DNA of 15,161 bases from the NCBI GenBank assembly GCA_011049295.1, contig DSCA01000209.1, positions 1 through 15,161 of the forward strand, read 5' to 3'. The DNA is from Thermoplasmatales archaeon (GTDB taxonomy: Archaea > Thermoplasmatota > E2 > UBA202 > DSCA01). Positions 12,345 to 15,161 of the stretch are shown here, piece after piece. The notes below the pieces were generated by a model. The model saw only the letters and a list, made by a program, of their open reading frames with translations. It was not told the DNA's origin and did not search any database. Position 1 is the stretch's first letter. Each line of letters starts with the position of its first letter. Made by a program: the position numbers and the translations under genes.

Positions 12345-13250
12345 ATGGGATTCGACAAAAAAACCTATGTTATACCAGAGGGGACCACGTTTGACGGGGA
12401 CACCATCCGGGTGAACGGAGACGTGGTGCTCAGCAACGACTGCCAGATGGTCTTCAACGTGGAGGCCCAGCGCCTGTTTGCCGGGGAGCGCACCACCATA
12501 GAGGGCGACGTGCAGACCGACGGAGACGTGCGCATAGACCTGTTTTCAACGGTGGAGGGGAACATCGCCTGCGGCGGAGACGCCTGCATCGGGGAGGGAA
12601 CCAAGATTCTGGGCCGGCTGTCCCTCAAGGGAGATCTGGACGTGGGGGACAACGTGGAAATCAGGGACGGCTTCACCGCTCGGGGCTGGATAAACATCCG
12701 CAGCCCCATCCCCATGGTCCTCTACGTCCTCCTCTACCTGCTGGAGCTTATCAAGCGGGGGCACAGCGAGGAGGTGGACCGCATCCTGCAGGAGCTGCAG
12801 CGGCACGACCAGGTTATTGCCGTGGCCGAGCGCTACCTGTTTTTGCCCCAGGGCTCGTCGGTGGGCCGGGAGGCAGTCATCAACGGCTCCCTGCAGGTGG
12901 GGGCCGACTGCACGGTCACCGGCAACCACACGGTCAAGGGAAACGTGTACGTGGCTCCGGGGAGCGCCGTGCACGGCTCCATCAAGGCCACGGGCACCGT
13001 GGTCATCGACGACCAGGTCACGGTGACCGGCAACGTGGAGGGGCAGGCGGTGACCGTGGGCCTGGCCACCGTGGGCGGCGACGTGTCCGCAAAGAAGGTA
13101 TCCCTTTTCAAGAATGCGGACATCTCGGGTACGGTCAACGCCACCGAGGGCGTCCAGTTTTTCGACGAAAAAAAGAAAAAAATGGCCGCCAAGGTGCAGC
13201 GCTTCCGGGAAAACGTGGACGTGGTGGACGAAGTCGCCGAGATGCTGTAG
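12345..13250 (+). CDS. Bactofilin-like polymer-forming protein with two beta-helix lobes
   Basis: The 301-aa protein is made of short repeating strands with V/I-x-G-D/N spacing, such as VNGDVVLS, IEGDVQTDGDVRID and VEGNIACGGD. This is the pattern of right-handed beta-helices in bactofilins and polymer-forming cytoskeletal proteins. An N-terminal lobe (about 8-118) and a C-terminal lobe (about 168-272) are separated by a helical segment (about 122-165) beginning with a hydrophobic stretch, PMVLYVLLYLLELI. A basic then acidic helical tail (about 275-301) follows. There is no signal peptide. It may form filaments or a membrane-associated scaffold, the hydrophobic hinge being a possible contact. 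A beta-helical acyltransferase is less likely because no catalytic His pattern is visible. It ends 6 bp from convergent cobO. Confidence 0.75.
   Translation: MGFDKKTYVIPEGTTFDGDTIRVNGDVVLSNDCQMVFNVEAQRLFAGERTTIEGDVQTDGDVRIDLFSTVEGNIACGGDACIGEGTKILGRLSLKGDLDVGDNVEIRDGFTARGWINIRSPIPMVLYVLLYLLELIKRGHSEEVDRILQELQRHDQVIAVAERYLFLPQGSSVGREAVINGSLQVGADCTVTGNHTVKGNVYVAPGSAVHGSIKATGTVVIDDQVTVTGNVEGQAVTVGLATVGGDVSAKKVSLFKNADISGTVNATEGVQFFDEKKKKMAAKVQRFRENVDVVDEVAEML
13168..13182 (-). terminator. Double T-tract terminator for the dnaG-cobO transcript inside the bactofilin-like gene
   Basis: Plus-strand A7-G-A7 reads as T7-C-T7 on the minus strand, 75-90 nt past the cobO stop. It is formed by a GAA-AAA-AAG-AAA-AAA codon run in the bactofilin-like gene, unusual for this GC-rich region. 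The position and form fit an archaeal oligo-T terminator. Confidence 0.45.
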
Positions 13251-13256
13251 CCAAAT

Positions 13257-13748
13257 CTAGAACTCCAGCCCTTTTATGCCCTCCGTCCCCCGGTCGTAGG
13301 GGTGCTTGACCTTGCACATGTGGGTGACCAGGTCGGCCTCGTCGGTGAGCGCCAGCGGGGCGTGGCGCCCGGTGAGGATGACATGGGTATCGCCGCGTGT
13401 GCGCACCAGGGAGAGGACCTCGTCGGTGGACAGCAAGCCCAGGGAAACGGCCACCGTGACCTCGTCCAGGACCAGCAGGAAGGGCTGCTGCTCGAGCAGC
13501 TCCGCCGCCCTGGCCATCCCGGACCGGGCCCTCTGCCGGTCTTCGTCGGTGGGCCGGGTGACGAAGTCTTGGCTGCCGAACTGGTAAAATTCCAGGGAGG
13601 GACACCGGGTTTCGCCGTAGTCTCCCCATTTGAGAAACTGGACCACCACGGCGCGCTTTCCGTATCCGGCGGCCCGCACCGCGGTGCCGATGGCCGCCGT
13701 GGTTTTGCCCTTGCCGTCGCCGGTGAACAGGTACAGGAGCCCCGTCAT
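13257..13748 (-). CDS. cobO: Corrinoid (cob(I)alamin) adenosyltransferase, CobA/BtuR type
   Basis: The enzyme transfers the adenosyl group of ATP to the corrinoid cobalt, making adenosylcobalamin precursors. The 163-aa protein has Walker A GDGKGKTT (10-17), VVVQFLKWG (34-42), the Walker B-like VLDEVTVAVSLGLL (93-106), VILTGR (123-128) and the C-terminal HPYDRG...GIKGLEF (149-163), all family signatures. It lacks the N-terminal extension of the longer bacterial proteins (about 175-200 aa), and the usual DE-x-N after Walker B is DEVTV. It lies 29 nt downstream of dnaG on the same strand, with GGAGA in front of the ATG, so they probably share a transcript. Other B12 genes are not seen here, so it may serve salvage or synthesis. 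Confidence 0.93.
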   Translation of the reverse strand: MTGLLYLFTGDGKGKTTAAIGTAVRAAGYGKRAVVVQFLKWGDYGETRCPSLEFYQFGSQDFVTRPTDEDRQRARSGMARAAELLEQQPFLLVLDEVTVAVSLGLLSTDEVLSLVRTRGDTHVILTGRHAPLALTDEADLVTHMCKVKHPYDRGTEGIKGLEF

Positions 13749-13777
13749 CTGTCTCTCCCCAGCGGCGCTCCCGGCGC

Positions 13778-15013
13778 TTACTGCAGGTTGTCTTCGGTGA
13801 CGATGGTCAGCTTGGCAGGCACTTTGGACAGGTCGCCTTTTTTCTTGGAGACGATGACGCTTACCCCGCTGTCAAAGGCAGTATCCACCAGCCGCTGGGT
13901 GGTGATGCCGTCAAACACCACGGTGTGGACCTTGTTTTTGGATTTGGAGAGGGCATCCACCAGGCCGTCCACCTTCACCTTCTCTATCTCCTTGCCCTCG
14001 CCGTCCAGCAGCAGGGCGACATGGTCTCCCTTCACCTGATCCAGGAGGTTCTTGTGCTGCTTCTGGGTGTCGTTGAGCCTGCTTTCCCTGTCTTCCTTGC
14101 GCTCCTCTTTGCTTTCCCTCTGCTCCGGCTCCTGGCGGTCCCGGTCCTTCTTTTTCTTGGAGCGGTTGTTCTTGGGGGGCTCCATGCCGTGCATCTCCAT
14201 GTACTGCTCGGTGGGGATTTTGTTTTTCAGGGCCTTCATGATGAGCTTGTAGGGCAGCTCCTCCACCTCCCGGGTCTTGGGGGCCTGGGCCACGAAGTCG
14301 ATATCCGCCACCTGGAGCAGCTCCTTGAGTATGAGCTCGCCGCCCCGGTCGCCATCCACGAAGGCAGTGGCAATCTTTTCGTTGCACAGCTCCAGGATGC
14401 TGGGGGGCACGCTGGTTCCCTCCAGGGAGATGGCATTTTTGACCCCGTGCCTGAGCAGGTTGACAACGTCGTTGCGGCCCTCCACCACGATGATGGCGTC
14501 GCTCTTGCCCACGTGGGGTCCCGCCGGCAGGTGGTCCTTTCCATAGTAGCTGATTTCCTCCACCTGCACTGACTGACGGATGGTTTCCGCCAGGTCCTCG
14601 ATTTCCTCGCGGCTTTCGCTGATCATGCCGGCCAGGATGTCCTTGGCCCGGTCGATGACGTGTTTGCGCTTGGAGATGCGTACGTCCTCCACGGTGTCGA
14701 TGGTGATTTCCGCCTTGCAGGGGCCGATGCGATCCACGGATTCGATGGCTGCGGCGATGATGGCCGTTTCCACCTTTTCCAGGGCGGAGGTCAGGGTCAG
14801 TGTGCCCTCACTCTTGCCCTTTTTCTGGCTCATGTCTACTTCTATCCGGCCGATGCGTGCCGACTTCTGCAGGTCGCGGAGGTCCAGGTCGTCTCCGATG
14901 AGCCCCTCGGTCTGCCCGAAAACGGCTCCGATGACGTCCGACTTTTCCACCGCCCCGTCCACCTTTATGGTTGCCTTAATCTCATACTTTGCTGATGAGG
15001 GATCTATTGACAT
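13778..15013 (-). CDS. dnaG: DnaG primase-like protein, archaeal type
   Basis: Archaeal DnaG is a TOPRIM protein associated with the exosome, where it helps poly(A) recruitment, and with primase activity reported in some species. The 411-aa protein has the archaeal N-terminal domain (about 8-165), the TOPRIM core with VVEGRND (E178) and FVDGDRGG (D220, D222), the KLIMKALKNKIPTEQY region (256-271), a highly charged Lys/Glu/Arg linker (about 284-318) and a C-terminal domain (about 320-411). It lacks the zinc-binding and helicase-binding domains of bacterial primase. The start is supported by GGAGTGA at 15020-15026, one of the clearest Shine-Dalgarno sequences in the window, so unlike several neighbours this gene has a leader. 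cobO follows 29 nt after its stop. Confidence 0.96.
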   Translation of the reverse strand: MSIDPSSAKYEIKATIKVDGAVEKSDVIGAVFGQTEGLIGDDLDLRDLQKSARIGRIEVDMSQKKGKSEGTLTLTSALEKVETAIIAAAIESVDRIGPCKAEITIDTVEDVRISKRKHVIDRAKDILAGMISESREEIEDLAETIRQSVQVEEISYYGKDHLPAGPHVGKSDAIIVVEGRNDVVNLLRHGVKNAISLEGTSVPPSILELCNEKIATAFVDGDRGGELILKELLQVADIDFVAQAPKTREVEELPYKLIMKALKNKIPTEQYMEMHGMEPPKNNRSKKKKDRDRQEPEQRESKEERKEDRESRLNDTQKQHKNLLDQVKGDHVALLLDGEGKEIEKVKVDGLVDALSKSKNKVHTVVFDGITTQRLVDTAFDSGVSVIVSKKKGDLSKVPAKLTIVTEDNLQ

Positions 15014-15019
15014 AGTATT

Positions 15020-15026
15020 TCACTCC
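15020..15026 (-). promoter_or_regulatory. Shine-Dalgarno sequence of dnaG
   Basis: On the minus strand GGAGTGA is placed 6 nt before the dnaG ATG at 15013. It fixes the start and shows that the dnaG mRNA carries a leader. Confidence 0.7.
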
Positions 15027-15032
15027 TTAAAA

Positions 15033-15119
15033 TTAGCACACCATAGGCATGTTCGGTCGCCCACAACGGGCTGAATGGGAAGAGATGAAAGTATGAACAT
15101 GATGATGCACTAATTTCAT
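15033..15119 (-). other. Possible 28-codon micro-ORF in the dnaG leader
   Basis: The minus strand holds ATG (15119-15117), 28 codons, then TAA at 15035-15033, seven nucleotides before the dnaG Shine-Dalgarno. The peptide begins MKLVHHHVHTF and contains two Cys. Its ATG lies about 23 nt from a TATA-like element, where a leaderless start would be expected. Codon use is AT-rich (CAT, ACT, TTA), unlike real genes here, so it may be only an untranslated leader. Confidence 0.25.
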
Positions 15120-15137
15120 CCACACAATGCAGACATG

Positions 15138-15146
15138 CTATTAAAG
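15138..15146 (-). promoter_or_regulatory. Possible promoter of dnaG-cobO
   Basis: The minus strand reads CTTTAATAG, a TATA-like element similar to the proS box TTTAATAAA. It would start transcription near 15117, leaving a dnaG leader of about 100 nt. No better element lies closer to dnaG; the AT run at 15027-15036 is too near the ATG. Confidence 0.35.
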
Positions 15147-15161
15147 GTTTGCGGATGCGGG

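Noticed and set aside
15098..15106. ATGATGA resembling a C box of an archaeal C/D guide RNA on the plus strand
   Set aside because: No matching D box (CTGA) lies within the required distance downstream and no D'/C' pair is visible, so the match is by chance.

Overview
The window looks like a dense, GC-rich archaeal chromosome segment. The evidence is the set of information-processing genes: Pop5 of archaeal/eukaryotic RNase P, archaeal-type DnaG, and the archaeal/eukaryotic form of prolyl-tRNA synthetase with a C-terminal zinc domain and terminal tyrosine. AT-rich TATA-like elements about 25 nt before start codons, giving leaderless or nearly leaderless mRNAs, point the same way. I infer Thermoplasmatota or a related euryarchaeal group, with moderate confidence; exported C25 and caspase-like peptidases fit this but do not prove it.

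Layout, left to right. Bases 1-585 (+): the tail of an unidentified gene, then a 56-aa ORF translationally coupled to rnp2 (Pop5). Bases 579-1973 (-): proS, convergent with rnp2 and overlapping it by 7 bp. Bases 2056-3762 (+): an exported caspase-like protease with an EF-hand-type loop, a PKD-like domain and a C-terminal beta domain. Bases 3906-7613 (+): a tight three-gene operon of a fold-type II PLP enzyme, a DUF1611/DgcN-like protein and a PP-loop protein resembling the MurL glutamate epimerase. Bases 7597-11191 (-): a GNAT acetyltransferase, an exported gingipain-like C25 peptidase, a SAM hydroxide adenosyltransferase (DUF62) and CutA. Bases 11259-13250 (+): an exported CrtC/AttH-like lipocalin-fold protein and a two-lobed bactofilin-like protein. 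Bases 13257-15013 (-): a corrinoid adenosyltransferase and dnaG.

The most interesting unit is the operon at 3906-7613. DUF1611/DgcN and MurL are both known from glutamate stereochemistry: D-glutamate N-acetylation and epimerisation of peptidyl glutamate. Fold-type II PLP enzymes include amino-acid racemases, lyases and synthases. Together they suggest an undescribed N-acyl- or D-glutamate route in an organism not expected to make peptidoglycan. This is inference from families and context. A second theme is export: two clan CD cysteine peptidases and one lipocalin-like protein carry signal peptides.

Intergenic regions are short. The longest gene-free stretches are 3763-3905 (T-tract terminator plus promoter) and 15014-15161 (dnaG leader with a possible micro-ORF). 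No gap exceeds 300 bases. I saw no rRNA, tRNA, CRISPR array, insertion sequence or obvious pseudogene.
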